Source: Kamptonema formosum PCC 6407 (GTDB taxonomy: Bacteria; Cyanobacteriota; Cyanobacteriia; Cyanobacteriales; Microcoleaceae). From it: a stretch of 64,000 nucleotides of DNA. The notes beneath the pieces are model-generated. The model saw nothing but the letters and a program-made list of their open reading frames with translations, was not told the origin of the DNA and made no database searches. Below are positions 8,694 through 19,459 of this stretch, in pieces. Each line of letters starts with the position of its first letter. The first letter of the stretch is position 1. Made by a program: the position numbers and the translations under genes. The DNA lies in NCBI RefSeq assembly GCF_000332155.1, contig NZ_KB235903.1, positions 1,394,747 to 1,458,746 on the forward strand, given 5' to 3'.

Positions 8694-9592
8694 CTAAATT
8701 GATTTTATAGAAGATCTAATTGTAGCTTTTTTGCCCAATGCAACCATTATCAAAACGAGCAAAGCTATAGCGATAGTAAACATTGTAATCTGTTCTTGTA
8801 GAAATAATGCTGAAGCAAAAATAGTCAAGAACGGCTGTAAAAGCTGCATTTGACTAACTCGTGCTACGCCGCCGATCGCTAGTCCATGATACCAAGCAAA
8901 AAAGCCCAGAAACATACTAAATACACTGACATAGCTAAAGCCTAACCATGCTGACCATGAGGCGTGAAGGCCGTGTTGGAGGATCGCGATCGCCACAGGC
9001 ACGACCAAAAATGGAGCAGACAGAACTAATGCCCAGTAGATTACCTGCCATCCCCCCAACTGGCGGGATAAGTGTCCCCCTCTCGGCATAGCCCACAGCA
9101 GCAGCAACAACTGCACCCAGTAAGGCGAGGTCAGCTATCTGTAAAGTTCCATCTCCTGTGATTACCGTAAACAAGACAACAATAGCACTACCAATACCAC
9201 TACACAGCCAGAATGGGGTTGTTGGGCGATCGCGCCCGTTCTCAAGGCTCCTGCTAAGCGGTAGCTAAGGGCAAAATCCCTAGCACGATCGCGCCATGAG
9301 AAGCTGGCAACCAACGCATTGCCCAAGCTGAAAGTAGGGGAAATCCGACAATCACACCAGCCGCTACCACGCATAAAATGGATAGATGTTTGCGGGATAG
9401 TAAAGGTTGCCGAGTGATTTTGAGTAAAATAATTGCCAACAATGAAGAAGCTACTATCGCACGCCCTAACCCGACAACAGTTGAATCGATTTCAGCCACT
9501 GCCAGACGAGTTGCCGGCAGTGTCAGACTAAATATTAGGACACCAAGAAATCCGTAGGCTAGCCCTACTGTTTCTGAATCAATTTGTTTCAA
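8694..9592 (-). pseudogene. EamA/DMT-family exporter broken by three frameshifts
   Basis: Read across frames, this is a complete drug/metabolite transporter of about 300 residues (start MKQIDSETVGLAYGFLGV, ten hydrophobic segments expected). The frame is lost three times within about 180 bases. One base is missing near 9254 (after GILPLATA). Two extra bases, a GC, sit next to a HIP1 site near 9232. One extra G sits in a G5 run near 9077. The corrected protein continues through TGDRPTTPFW and LSRQLGGWQVIYW to the stop at 8694. Either the gene has decayed or the assembly carries indels here. It is the first gene of the minus-strand cluster and may have been its second exporter. Confidence 0.8.
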
Positions 9593-9660
9593 TTTCTGCC
9601 GTAATATAAACGAGTTTAGCGATTAGCAATTAGCAATTAGCAATTACGTCGTGTCACTAA

Positions 9661-10590
9661 CTAAAGCGCCTTTGACCTTAGAAAAGCTAGGGGCAAACAA
9701 AGCATTTTCCGGGGTTTAGAAACGAAAGCTCGTTTCTGAAAAACATCGTAATTATTGCGCTCGATCGCGTCCAGAATTTGGCTGTATAGCATCATTGCCG
9801 CCCACACAGGCCAGCGGATATCTGGACTAAGAACCTTGATTCCCCGTTCTGCACTAGCATAAAACTTGCGAGCGCGGCCGATTTGAAAACGCATTAATTC
9901 CCGCCAGCGTTCGTCAACGACACCGTTAAATAAATCCTCCTCAGTATAGTTAAACAGGGCTAACTCTTCTAAGGGGATGTAAATCCGACCGCGACGAGCA
10001 TCTTCTCCCACATCCCGGAGGATGTTGGTGAGTTGGTTGGCAATTCCCAGGGCGATCGCTTCTTCAGAGGGACTTCTCGCATCCCAGTGCCAATTCCAGC
10101 TAGCCGCCGATTTGGTTTTCTCTACTCCCATCACCGCAGTGGACATCAAACCTACCGTCCCCGCGACGCGGTAACAGTAAAGTTCTAGTTCCTCAAAGGT
10201 TGCGTAACGGGAACGGTACAGATCCATGCGCTGACCTGCAATCATATCCCGAAATGGCTGGATATCCTGCGGGAAGCGGGAAATGGTATCTACGAAGGCA
10301 ACGTCTAAGTCGTCTAGACAGTGACCGGCAAATAGAGATTCTAGATGTGCTTCCCAGTGGTCGAGGGTTTCCGGCGTAGTTTCGCTAGCTCCCGGCCCGT
10401 CCACGAGTTCATCGGTGCGGCGACACCAGACATAAATAGCCCAAATTGCCCGACGCTTGGCTTCGGGCATTAGCTGAGTGCCTAAATAAAAGGTTTTGGA
10501 GTATTTCTCCGTGATCTGACGACAGAGTTCGTAGGAGTCCTCCACAGAGGCCAGAGTTCTCATGCACTGGGATTTTGACAGTTGCAGCAT
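9661..10590 (-). CDS. crtB: Phytoene synthase
   Basis: The 309-residue enzyme condenses two geranylgeranyl diphosphates to 15-cis-phytoene, the first step of carotenoid synthesis. Both Asp-rich motifs are visible: DELVDG (residues about 62-67) and NILRDVGEDARRGRIYIP in the second half. YSKTFYLGTQLMP near the N-terminus is the usual substrate-site region. It lies 34 bases downstream of crtP on the same strand, the standard cyanobacterial crtP-crtB operon. The start ATG at 10590 gives the normal family length. Confidence 0.97.
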   Translation of the reverse strand: MLQLSKSQCMRTLASVEDSYELCRQITEKYSKTFYLGTQLMPEAKRRAIWAIYVWCRRTDELVDGPGASETTPETLDHWEAHLESLFAGHCLDDLDVAFVDTISRFPQDIQPFRDMIAGQRMDLYRSRYATFEELELYCYRVAGTVGLMSTAVMGVEKTKSAASWNWHWDARSPSEEAIALGIANQLTNILRDVGEDARRGRIYIPLEELALFNYTEEDLFNGVVDERWRELMRFQIGRARKFYASAERGIKVLSPDIRWPVWAAMMLYSQILDAIERNNYDVFQKRAFVSKPRKMLCLPLAFLRSKAL

Positions 10591-10624
10591 TCTTTTTTCA
10601 GCTCTCAGGCTCAGGGTCTAGCTA

Positions 10625-12079
<1,455 letters not shown>

Positions 12080-12296
12080 TCATTATAGTTTACAAGTTGT
12101 TACATTTTTTCAGGAAATGGTGGAGAAGGTGCGATTTCGAGTGCTGGCTAAGCCTACGCTGGGTTAACGCGATCGTCGATGGCAAGGTAAAAGATAGGGA
12201 AAAATTTTATTAGTTTTGGCTGTTGACAAATTACTGTTTGTGTGTAACAAGCGGATAAAATTTGATTTAGGGATGAAGCGTTTAAAACATGACTTA

Positions 12297-12475
12297 ACTT
12301 ACGCAAACCGAGGTGATAAACCGGGTTTCTTCGTAAATTTCTCGTTAATTAACTAATAATCTTAAAAGAAACTCGAACCTCCGAACCGAGGTGAGAAACT
12401 GGGTTTCTTCGTGAATCTCTTGTTAATAAACCAACAATCTTCAAAGAAACTTGGTTTCTGTTTCTTTGCGTAAGT
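12297..12475. repeat. MITE-like element with ACTTACGCAAA ends and two internal direct repeats
   Basis: The ends form an inverted repeat: ACTTACGCAAA at 12297 and TTTGCGTAAGT at 12465-12475. Inside are two direct copies of about 75 bases, each with ACCGAGGTGA and GGGTTTCTTCGT. Related elements with the same ends lie at 49436-49544 and 63416-63506. No coding capacity is seen. The rest of the crtP to 12542 gap contains nothing else of note. Confidence 0.65.
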
Positions 12476-12541
12476 CCAATCATGGTTAAATATTAACTGC
12501 GATAACTAAAAAATTTTCCCTCTTCCCTCTTCCTTCTTATT

Positions 12542-13444
12542 ATGACTCGATTTATTCACGACAAATTTGCTAAAGATTACTTAGAAGAGTTACTAAGTCC
12601 TTTTGGCACAGTACAAGCGCCCCGTAGTATTAGTGCGGAAGTCAGAGAAATAGATGTTTGGTTTGAGCCAGCACCTATCAACCAAGGGAATCCCGAACTT
12701 TTAGGATTATTAGGAAGATTAGCAAAAACTCCCTGTATTTTAGAACCATTTCGCAATCCCGTCACGCCCCAAGAAATTTGCGATTGCCTATCAAAAGAGT
12801 TAGAAGTTAGACGTAAATATTACCGTGAAGCTGCTCGCAATCCCAGAGAAGTTGCCGATTTAGTCTTACCGAGATTGTGGATACTTACACCGACTGCATC
12901 AGTCGCAGTGTTGTCGGGATTCCGTGCTATATTAGAACCGGAGTGGTTGCCGGGAGTTTACTTGATGGCACCGGAACTCAGGAGTGCGATCGTTGTCATT
13001 CACCAATTACCTTGTACTCCAGAAACCCTATGGTTGAGGATTTTGGGTAAAGGTAATGTTCAGAAGCAGGCGATCGCGGAAATAGAATCACTTCCAGTGT
13101 CGCATCCATTCCGAAAAAATGCTTTAACTATGCTCAATCGGTTAAGGGCAGAGTTACAAGTTACGGTAAATAAAGATGTAGAAGATCAGGAGTTAATTAT
13201 GCGATTATCACCACTTTTCGATCAACAATTAGAACAGGCAAAACAAGAAGCACAACAGCAGGGAATGCAAGAGGGACAACGCCGCCTCATAGAAAATCTA
13301 CTAACGTCGCGCTTTGGTTCCTTAGATGGGCAATTAGCAGCAATGATCTCACCATTGTTAGCCTTACCGCCAGAGGAATTGGCTCCTTTACTATTGCAAT
13401 CGTCCCGTGAAGAATTATTATCTAGGTTTGGAGAGCAAAACTAA
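12542..13444 (+). CDS. DUF4351-type protein, PD-(D/E)XK nuclease-like
   Basis: This 300-residue protein is of a kind very abundant in filamentous cyanobacteria, related to Rpn-type recombination-promoting nucleases. The N-terminus shows the pattern EVREIDVWFEP, where Asp and Glu could be part of a PD-(D/E)XK core. The middle is hydrophobic and mixed alpha/beta. The C-terminal 60 residues (ENLLTSRFGSLDG and SREELLSRF) are the DUF4351 motif. A Gln/Glu-rich coiled stretch (QLEQAKQEAQQQGMQEGQ) joins the two. The function in the cell is not established. Confidence 0.75.
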   Translation: MTRFIHDKFAKDYLEELLSPFGTVQAPRSISAEVREIDVWFEPAPINQGNPELLGLLGRLAKTPCILEPFRNPVTPQEICDCLSKELEVRRKYYREAARNPREVADLVLPRLWILTPTASVAVLSGFRAILEPEWLPGVYLMAPELRSAIVVIHQLPCTPETLWLRILGKGNVQKQAIAEIESLPVSHPFRKNALTMLNRLRAELQVTVNKDVEDQELIMRLSPLFDQQLEQAKQEAQQQGMQEGQRRLIENLLTSRFGSLDGQLAAMISPLLALPPEELAPLLLQSSREELLSRFGEQN

Positions 13445-13514
13445 TGCGATTATTACTGCTTTTCGAGCGAAAGTTGGAGCAGGTAAATTTAATAGCAAAG
13501 TCGTAATGGATTAA

Positions 13515-14147
13515 ATGAATCTAGATTTTTACAACTTAGACGTACTAGAAAAAGAACTTGAAAAATTACCGCCTTTACACAGGATTGCTTTCGCAGCTTC
13601 GATTTGCGAGAGAATGCTTCCAAATTATTATGCCTTTGCAAGAGAGGAAGGTCAGGGAAATCCTTCCATTCTCAGAACCTCTCTAGATGAAGTCTGGCAT
13701 ATTTTACAGGGTAAAGCGGTTGAGGTCGAGATAATCGAGTTACTAATAACAAATTGTCAAGAAGCGATCGTTCCTGGTGATTATGTTCTTGAATCACGGT
13801 ATACCGCCGAATCCCATTTAGCGGTAGTGGCGATTTCAAGCACGTTAAAAGCTTGTCTTGATTCGGACAATATAAAAGCAATTATTAAAGTAGTAAAAGT
13901 TGTAAAAGACACAATTTTTGAATTTCTTGATATTGAAAAAGAAATTACCGAACAAGATTGGTTACAAAAATCGTGGAAAGTGCAAGTTGAAGAGATATCA
14001 AAACATCCATTTTCGCTCCGAGAAATAGCTAAAGAGAAAGAAGACATTCAGCGCTTGAAAGAAGTCGAAACTTTAAACCGAGAATTTCTAGAATCGCTCC
14101 GCACCTCTTGCAACAACAGCGGCCGAAGTTTAATCGATTTATCTTGA
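13515..14147 (+). CDS. DUF416 family protein
   Basis: The 210-residue cytosolic protein matches the YjaG/DUF416 family at its N-terminus, where LPPLHRIAFAASICERMLPNYYAFA is the family hallmark. It is mostly helical with no transmembrane segment. The role of DUF416 is unknown. It lies 70 bases after the DUF4351 gene and just before a DNA glycosylase gene on the same strand, but no functional link can be shown. Confidence 0.75.
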   Translation: MNLDFYNLDVLEKELEKLPPLHRIAFAASICERMLPNYYAFAREEGQGNPSILRTSLDEVWHILQGKAVEVEIIELLITNCQEAIVPGDYVLESRYTAESHLAVVAISSTLKACLDSDNIKAIIKVVKVVKDTIFEFLDIEKEITEQDWLQKSWKVQVEEISKHPFSLREIAKEKEDIQRLKEVETLNREFLESLRTSCNNSGRSLIDLS

Positions 14148-14167
14148 ATTAAAGCTTATAAGCAGCT

Positions 14168-14908
14168 ATGACAAGCAAACTTTCTAATTCAGAGAAAACG
14201 GAACATCTCGAAGCAGCAAATATTGCTTGGTTCCGCCATCAGTTACAAACTTGGGCTTTGGATAACTTGCGGGATTTCCCTTGGCGGCGCACCACCGACC
14301 CGTATTCCATCTTTGTTGCTGAATTCTTACTGCAAAAAACCGGAGCCTTAACAGCCAGTCCCGTTTACGAAACTTTTATCTCTTGCTATCCTACCTTGGA
14401 GATTCTAGCCGTAGCGCCAGTTAAAGATGTTGCTTGCCTGTTGCAACCTTTGGGTTTGCACTTTCGAGCTCAAAGGCTTTGCGAATCGGTGCAGATAATC
14501 GTCGAACGGTACTCTGGTAAAATCCCGGAATCAGAAGCCGAATTACTCAAACTCCCCGGAGTTGGCTTGTACACGGCGCGTTCCATCTGTGCCAATGCTT
14601 TTGGACAGCCAAAAGCCGTCCTCGATACCAACGTCGCTCGCATTTTCGAGCGCTTTTTCGGTTTGCTTGGCAACCGAGTTAAATCGCGCTGTCAACTGCT
14701 CTGGAAGGCAGCAGAACAAGTCGCCCCCGATACAGAGGTGGGAAAGTGGAACTTGACGCTATTGGATTTCGGAGCGGCTGTTTGCACGGCTAAAAAGCCA
14801 CGTTGTGGAGATTGTCCGCTGCGCGATCGCTGCCAAGCTGTTGTAGATTTAAACTACGATCCAAGCATTAGCCTTGTTTTTGATTTTTCGTCTCAATTTA
14901 ATAATTAA
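14168..14908 (+). CDS. HhH-GPD DNA glycosylase of the MutY/MIG group, without the MutY C-terminal domain
   Basis: The 246-residue protein has the helix-hairpin-helix LPGVGLYTARSI and the catalytic Asp in VLDTNVARI. It also has a 4Fe-4S cluster motif C-x6-C-x2-C-x5-C (CTAKKPRCGDCPLRDRC). Such enzymes remove mispaired bases. The segment AEFLLQKTGA keeps the Glu expected in MutY, but the usual MLQQTQV is altered towards the MIG-type thymine glycosylase pattern. The NUDIX-like C-terminal domain of MutY, which recognises 8-oxoG, is absent. It may therefore act on a different mismatch, for example T:G. It follows DUF416 by 20 bases. Confidence 0.82.
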   Translation: MTSKLSNSEKTEHLEAANIAWFRHQLQTWALDNLRDFPWRRTTDPYSIFVAEFLLQKTGALTASPVYETFISCYPTLEILAVAPVKDVACLLQPLGLHFRAQRLCESVQIIVERYSGKIPESEAELLKLPGVGLYTARSICANAFGQPKAVLDTNVARIFERFFGLLGNRVKSRCQLLWKAAEQVAPDTEVGKWNLTLLDFGAAVCTAKKPRCGDCPLRDRCQAVVDLNYDPSISLVFDFSSQFNN

Positions 14909-15123
14909 TTCTCCTTCATTTAAGAGCAAACTGTTATTTACCTAAATGAATCTATCCCTCTTCTGTCACTCTAGCGCTTTCTTGTCAGTTTCGGCATAAA
15001 ATAATCTGAGATGGTTATAGCATAAGACTTTTAGCAAAAATATTGATTTCAGGCATTCTGTTAGAAAATAAATGCTCAAACCCTTAATCTATAAGTTGGT
15101 CAAAATATTTTTCCCCAACAAAA

Positions 15124-15149
15124 AACGCCCTCAGGAATGAGAGCGTTTC
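15124..15149 (-). terminator. psbA terminator
   Basis: The inverted repeat AAACGC/GCGTTT, extended by CTC/GAG pairs, reads on the minus strand as a hairpin followed by a T run, just behind the psbA stop codon. The 215 bases between it and 14908 show nothing else. Confidence 0.85.
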
Positions 15150-15169
15150 TTGTTATCTCCAGCTAAGAA

Positions 15170-16252
15170 TTAGCCATTGATAGCAGGAGCAACCAAAGCA
15201 ACTGGAGTAGACTCACCAGCAGCTAAATCCAGAGGGAAGTTGTGAGCATTACGCTCGTGCATTACTTCCATACCCAAATTAGCGCGGTTGATCACATCAG
15301 CCCAAGTATTGACAACACGACCTTGTGAGTCGATAATCGATTGGTTGAAGTTAAAACCATTCAAGTTGAAAGCCATCGTGGAAATACCCAAAGCGGTAAA
15401 CCAGATACCCACAACTGGCCATGCACCCAAGAAGAAGTGCAAAGAACGGCTATTGTTAAATGAAGCGTATTGGAAAATCAAACGACCGAAGTAGCCGTGA
15501 GCTGCAACGATATTGTAAGTTTCTTCTTCTTGACCGAACTTGTAACCGTAGTTTTGAGATTCAGCCTCAGTGGTTTCACGCAACAAAGAAGAAGTCACCA
15601 ACGAACCGTGCATTGCAGAGAACAGAGAACCACCAAACACACCAGCCACACCTAACATATGGAAGGGGTGCATCAAGATATTGTGCTCAGCTTGGAACAC
15701 GATCATGAAGTTGAAAGTTCCGCTGATACCCAAAGGCATACCATCGGAGAAAGAACCTTGACCGATAGGGTAGATCAAGAATACTGCTGTTGCTGCTGCC
15801 ACTGGTGCAGAGTAAGCTACGCAGATCCAAGGACGCATACCTAAGCGGTAAGATAATTCCCATTCGCGACCCATGTAGCAGAACACGCCAAGCAGGAAGT
15901 GGAAAATCACTAACTGGTAGGGGCCGCCATTATAGAGCCACTCATCGAGAGAAGCTGCTTCCCAAATTGGGTAGAAGTGCAGACCAATCGCATTAGAAGA
16001 AGGAACAACAGCACCGGTGATGATGTTGTTTCCGTACATTAAGGAACCTGCAACGGGCTCGCGAATACCGTCGATGTCAACGGGAGGAGCGGCGATGAAG
16101 GCGATGATGTAGCAGATGGTGGCGGTTAAGAGGGTGGGGATCATTAGAACGCCGAACCAACCGATGTAAATCCGGTTGTCGGTGGATGTTACCCACTCGC
16201 AGAAGCGCTCCCAGACGTTAGCGCTTTCGCGCTGTTGTAAGGTAGTTGTCAT
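15170..16252 (-). CDS. psbA: Photosystem II reaction-centre protein D1
   Basis: This 360-residue thylakoid protein binds the primary donor chlorophylls, the primary pheophytin, QB and most of the Mn4CaO5 cluster ligands. The sequence is that of a canonical D1 with five transmembrane helices. Residue 130 is Glu (CYMGRE), the form associated in model cyanobacteria with high-light D1 copies, in contrast to Gln in D1:1. The C-terminal extension after Ala344 ([20 protein letters not shown]) is present and would be removed by CtpA. Start and length are standard. It is transcribed alone, between its own promoter (16317-16345) and terminator (15124-15149). Confidence 0.99.
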   Translation of the reverse strand: MTTTLQQRESANVWERFCEWVTSTDNRIYIGWFGVLMIPTLLTATICYIIAFIAAPPVDIDGIREPVAGSLMYGNNIITGAVVPSSNAIGLHFYPIWEAASLDEWLYNGGPYQLVIFHFLLGVFCYMGREWELSYRLGMRPWICVAYSAPVAAATAVFLIYPIGQGSFSDGMPLGISGTFNFMIVFQAEHNILMHPFHMLGVAGVFGGSLFSAMHGSLVTSSLLRETTEAESQNYGYKFGQEEETYNIVAAHGYFGRLIFQYASFNNSRSLHFFLGAWPVVGIWFTALGISTMAFNLNGFNFNQSIIDSQGRVVNTWADVINRANLGMEVMHERNAHNFPLDLAAGESTPVALVAPAING

Positions 16253-16316
16253 GTGCTTATGATTGCTTTATGTATTTTTCAAGGTTCGGTGGGGCTTTTG
16301 TTCCCCGATGAATATT

Positions 16317-16345
16317 AGATTAGCGCTTTTATTTCGGTTTGTAAA
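16317..16345 (-). promoter_or_regulatory. psbA promoter (sigma-70 type)
   Basis: On the minus strand TTTACA (16340-16345) is separated by exactly 17 bases from TAATCT (16317-16322). The leader between it and the ATG at 16252 contains a small GGGG/CCCC hairpin and an A/T-rich stretch before the start codon, as is usual for psbA. Confidence 0.75.
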
Positions 16346-16720
16346 GCCTTTTTAAGTACAGTGTTGCTGATGAGACAGATAAGTATAGCTAATCTGGGGG
16401 CGGCCGGAGGTAACAGATAACAGACTGCATTATGCTTGTAACATCAAGGCGGGTAAGGAAGCTGTGGGCTTTAAATATTGGAAATACTGGCGAAACTACC
16501 CCTTGTATCTACAGAACTAAAAATTAGATAAAAACGAAAAAGTCGCTAATTTAACAAGGTGGTTAATTTGTCAATGAGCTTTTTTACTTATTTTTAAGCT
16601 TTATCATTTTTACTCACGAATAACTGTAACGATTTTTACCAATTTATATTTTCTTCAGAATATCAAGTTAGCTTAGGTATAGAGATTAAATTTACCTACA
16701 TACCCCGCAGGAGGGTTGCT
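16346..16720. other. Divergent intergenic region between psbA and gdhA
   Basis: No gene was found. The stretch is A/T-rich near gdhA. TAGGTATAGA around 16674-16683 could contain a -10 element for gdhA, but no confident -35 is seen. Confidence 0.3.
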
Positions 16721-18010
16721 ATGGTTACAACATCGCTACGACCAAAAGAATCTCCCTCGCCCGCTTACATCTGTCCTATGGATCGGAGTTGCACTTACCT
16801 GCAACTGGCGGGTAACTTATTGCAAATAGATCCAGGCTTGCTGATAATTCTCGAACAGCCTCGGAAAGTAGTTACTGTCTCCATTCCCGTGAAACTAGAC
16901 AGCGGTGAAGTGCAAGTTTTGGCGGGCCACCGCGTACAGCACTCCAATGTCCTTGGCCCTTACAAAGGTGGGACTCGCTACCATCCCTCTGTTACTCTGC
17001 AAGAAGTATCTGCTCTAGCGATGTTGATGACCTGGAAATGTGCTTTATTGGGCATTCCCTACGGTGGTGCTAAGGGCGGAATTGCGATCGATCCTTCTCA
17101 CTACAGTGTTGGTGAGTTAGAGCGCATTACCCGCCGTTACACTACTGAATTGATTAAAGATATTGGCCCCGCCGTTGATATTCCCGCCCCTGATATGGGC
17201 ACTAGCTCTCGCGAAATGGCTTGGATGATGGACACTTATTCTATGAATGTGGGTCATGCAGTGCCGGGGGTGGTAACGGGCAAACCCTTGTCTATTGGCG
17301 GTTCTAAGGGTCGCGAAATGGCAACGGGACGCGGTGTGATGATTACTGTCCGCGAGGCGCTGCTGGAACAGGGTCAGACTTTGGCGGGAGCGCGAGTCGC
17401 GATTCAAGGGTTCGGGAATGTGGGTAGCTCGGCTGCTTTACTCATGCACGAAGAGGGGGCTAAGATTTTAGCAGTCTCGGATGTGAACGGCGGACTATTT
17501 GCTCCTGAAGGTTTAGATATCCCTGCTGTGAAACTGTATGCTCAACAAAATAACCGCAGTATTGTGGGTTTTCCTGGTGGGGTGGCGGTAAGTAATGCTG
17601 AATTGTTGACTCTGCCTTGCGATGTGCTGATTCCCGCAGCTTTGGAAGACCAAATTACTGAGGAAAACTGCGATCGCATCCAAGCCAAATTCGTAGCAGA
17701 AGCGGCGAATGCTCCTGTTACTTTGATCGCCGATCAGATGTTAGAAGCGCGTGGGATCAAGGTTTTGCCAGATATTTTAACGAATGCTGGCGGAGTCGTA
17801 GTCAGTTACTTGGAATGGGTGCAAGGTCAATCCTATGTATTTTGGGACGAGGAACGGGTAAACCGTGAAATGGAAGGGTTGATGGTGCAAGCTTATCACC
17901 GAGTCAGCGAACTGGCTAAGGCGCGGGAGGTGTCTTTGCGGTTAGCGGCTTATATGCTAGGCGTTGGCCGCGTGGCTCAAGCGCTGAGCGATCGCGGTCT
18001 TTATCCTTGA
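16721..18010 (+). CDS. gdhA: Glutamate dehydrogenase (Glu/Leu/Phe/Val dehydrogenase family)
   Basis: The 429-residue cytosolic enzyme interconverts glutamate and 2-oxoglutarate plus ammonia with NAD(P)H. The substrate loop and catalytic lysine lie in IPYGGAKGGIAIDP. An upstream lysine is in PYKGGTRYHP. The nucleotide-binding motif is IQGFGNVGSSAA. The N-terminal 35 residues (up to about AGNLLQID) precede the conserved domain. A strong ribosome binding site (AGGAGGG) lies 6-7 bases before the ATG. The Glu/Leu/Phe/Val family is broad, so amino acid specificity is inferred from overall similarity. Confidence 0.92.
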   Translation: MVTTSLRPKESPSPAYICPMDRSCTYLQLAGNLLQIDPGLLIILEQPRKVVTVSIPVKLDSGEVQVLAGHRVQHSNVLGPYKGGTRYHPSVTLQEVSALAMLMTWKCALLGIPYGGAKGGIAIDPSHYSVGELERITRRYTTELIKDIGPAVDIPAPDMGTSSREMAWMMDTYSMNVGHAVPGVVTGKPLSIGGSKGREMATGRGVMITVREALLEQGQTLAGARVAIQGFGNVGSSAALLMHEEGAKILAVSDVNGGLFAPEGLDIPAVKLYAQQNNRSIVGFPGGVAVSNAELLTLPCDVLIPAALEDQITEENCDRIQAKFVAEAANAPVTLIADQMLEARGIKVLPDILTNAGGVVVSYLEWVQGQSYVFWDEERVNREMEGLMVQAYHRVSELAKAREVSLRLAAYMLGVGRVAQALSDRGLYP

Positions 18011-18044
18011 TTTTTTTACCAACTTGCGATCTAGTTTTAATGCT

Positions 18045-18064
18045 GACGGGGTTATTACCCCGTC
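18045..18064 (+). terminator. Hairpin downstream of gdhA
   Basis: A perfect 7-bp stem GACGGGG/CCCCGTC has a 6-base loop, 35 bases after the gdhA stop. No T run follows, so it may stabilise the 3' end rather than terminate. Confidence 0.5.
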
Positions 18065-18124
18065 AAGGAGTAGATAAAATCAAGGTCATGGCCCTTATAC
18101 CCTTCTGAAAAATGGTTGCTTATG

Positions 18125-18167
18125 CTAACAGTTAACCGTTAACATTTAACAGTTAACCGTTAACATT
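18125..18167. repeat. GTTAAC-containing short tandem repeat
   Basis: Two direct copies of a roughly 21-base unit with TAACAGTTAACCGTTAACAT lie directly after the end of the L,D-transpeptidase gene. The unit is of the same GTTAACN heptamer type seen elsewhere in the window. Confidence 0.7.
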
Positions 18168-18809
18168 CTAAGGTTCTACTATTACGGGCGTTCCTACTTC
18201 TACCTTTTCAAATAAAGCTTGAGCATCTTTATCGTACATTCTGACGCAACCATGAGAAGCAGGTCTGCCGATAGATTCTGGATTAGGTGTTCCGTGAAAA
18301 CCAATCACATTTTTACCATCAGTCCAAAAGCCAATCCACCTACTTCCTAATGGATTATCTGGGCCTGGAGGAACAACCTCTCCTGTCCAAGGATGTTCCC
18401 AACTTGGTTCTCTAATCATTTGCATAACTTTAAAATTGCCTGTAGGAGTTTCCCAACCATCTTTTCCCACAGCCACAGGGAAACTTGTTTGCAACTCATT
18501 TTTGCGGTAAACATAAACGCGGCGTTCTCTCAATCTTAGCACTAAACGAACTTCCTGTAAAGGATTAACTGGGGGAGTTTGAAAGGGAGGCAGAAAAGTG
18601 TTTTTATCTCCTAGAGGTGGCAATTCTAGTTTCCCGATCGTCCGCGAACTCTGGGGAAGTGATATCTTTTTAGGAGCAGCTTTTTTGGGGATAGAATGAT
18701 TTGAATTAGTTACTGGAGCAGCCGTCGCTTGTTGTATGCCGATCGTTAACAGGGCTGTACTCAAGCCCATCGCCATTAGCTTCTTAGATAAAGATCCACT
18801 ATTCGTCAT
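18168..18809 (-). CDS. L,D-transpeptidase (YkuD family), exported
   Basis: The 213-residue protein begins with a signal peptide (hydrophobic to about residue 30, ending TAAP/V) and acts in the periplasm on peptidoglycan. There it cross-links meso-diaminopimelate residues or attaches proteins. The catalytic motif HG-x-n-SHGCVRM is complete (FHGTPNPES and ASHGCVRM, catalytic Cys near residue 188). A basic, Pro-rich linker follows the signal peptide. It is transcribed alone. Confidence 0.92.
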   Translation of the reverse strand: MTNSGSLSKKLMAMGLSTALLTIGIQQATAAPVTNSNHSIPKKAAPKKISLPQSSRTIGKLELPPLGDKNTFLPPFQTPPVNPLQEVRLVLRLRERRVYVYRKNELQTSFPVAVGKDGWETPTGNFKVMQMIREPSWEHPWTGEVVPPGPDNPLGSRWIGFWTDGKNVIGFHGTPNPESIGRPASHGCVRMYDKDAQALFEKVEVGTPVIVEP

Positions 18810-19459
18810 TGCTTGTTTCTCTCACTTCCTCACTAACAGTATTCTACAAGATTAATCTGTTTAAATCCGAAAGTCATTGTTCTTTTTGGGTTTAACCTGT
18901 GATTAATCTTGACTTTTGACCCTTGACTTGAAAGGTTTCATTGTTAATATTTCTTCCTCGATCCCTGCCGTCAGTAAGATCCCCCTCTTGGTAGAGTTAT
19001 TTTCAAATTAGCTACAGTTATAGTCTGAAGAAAGACCGATATCTATGATATCAGTGTACCCTGCGATCGCGTGACCCACTAGCAACAGCCGTTGCCGAGT
19101 CTGGGCAAAGAAAGGCACAAGAAAATTATAATTCCTGTGAGTGCGATCGCTCGCGATCGCGAGCCGATTAGGGGGTTTTTCGTAAGTTTCCACAGCAACT
19201 CAGGACTGATGTTAGTTAGGGAATTGGGTTCCGCGATCGCAGTTAACTTACCTAACTTACTATCTGCCCAACTGTCAAGATGATGTTGTGGAACTCCTGA
19301 CGGAGAATAGAGTCTATGAATAGTGGTGAGATAATCTTTACCTAACGATTATCTGAAGTCTGCCATCAGGTGAGTAAAATAGATTAGGTATAAAGGTTAG
19401 GGTGGTTTCTTACAATCAAAGCAACCCGATCCAAAAATATAGTCAAAAGTGAGGAAACA
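18810..19459. other. Intergenic region without a supported gene
   Basis: These 650 bases contain several HIP1 (GCGATCGC) sites, four of them clustered at 19060-19165, and only short open frames with no ribosome binding site or recognisable protein. A leader for the 19460 gene is plausible from about 19320 on. Confidence 0.3.
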
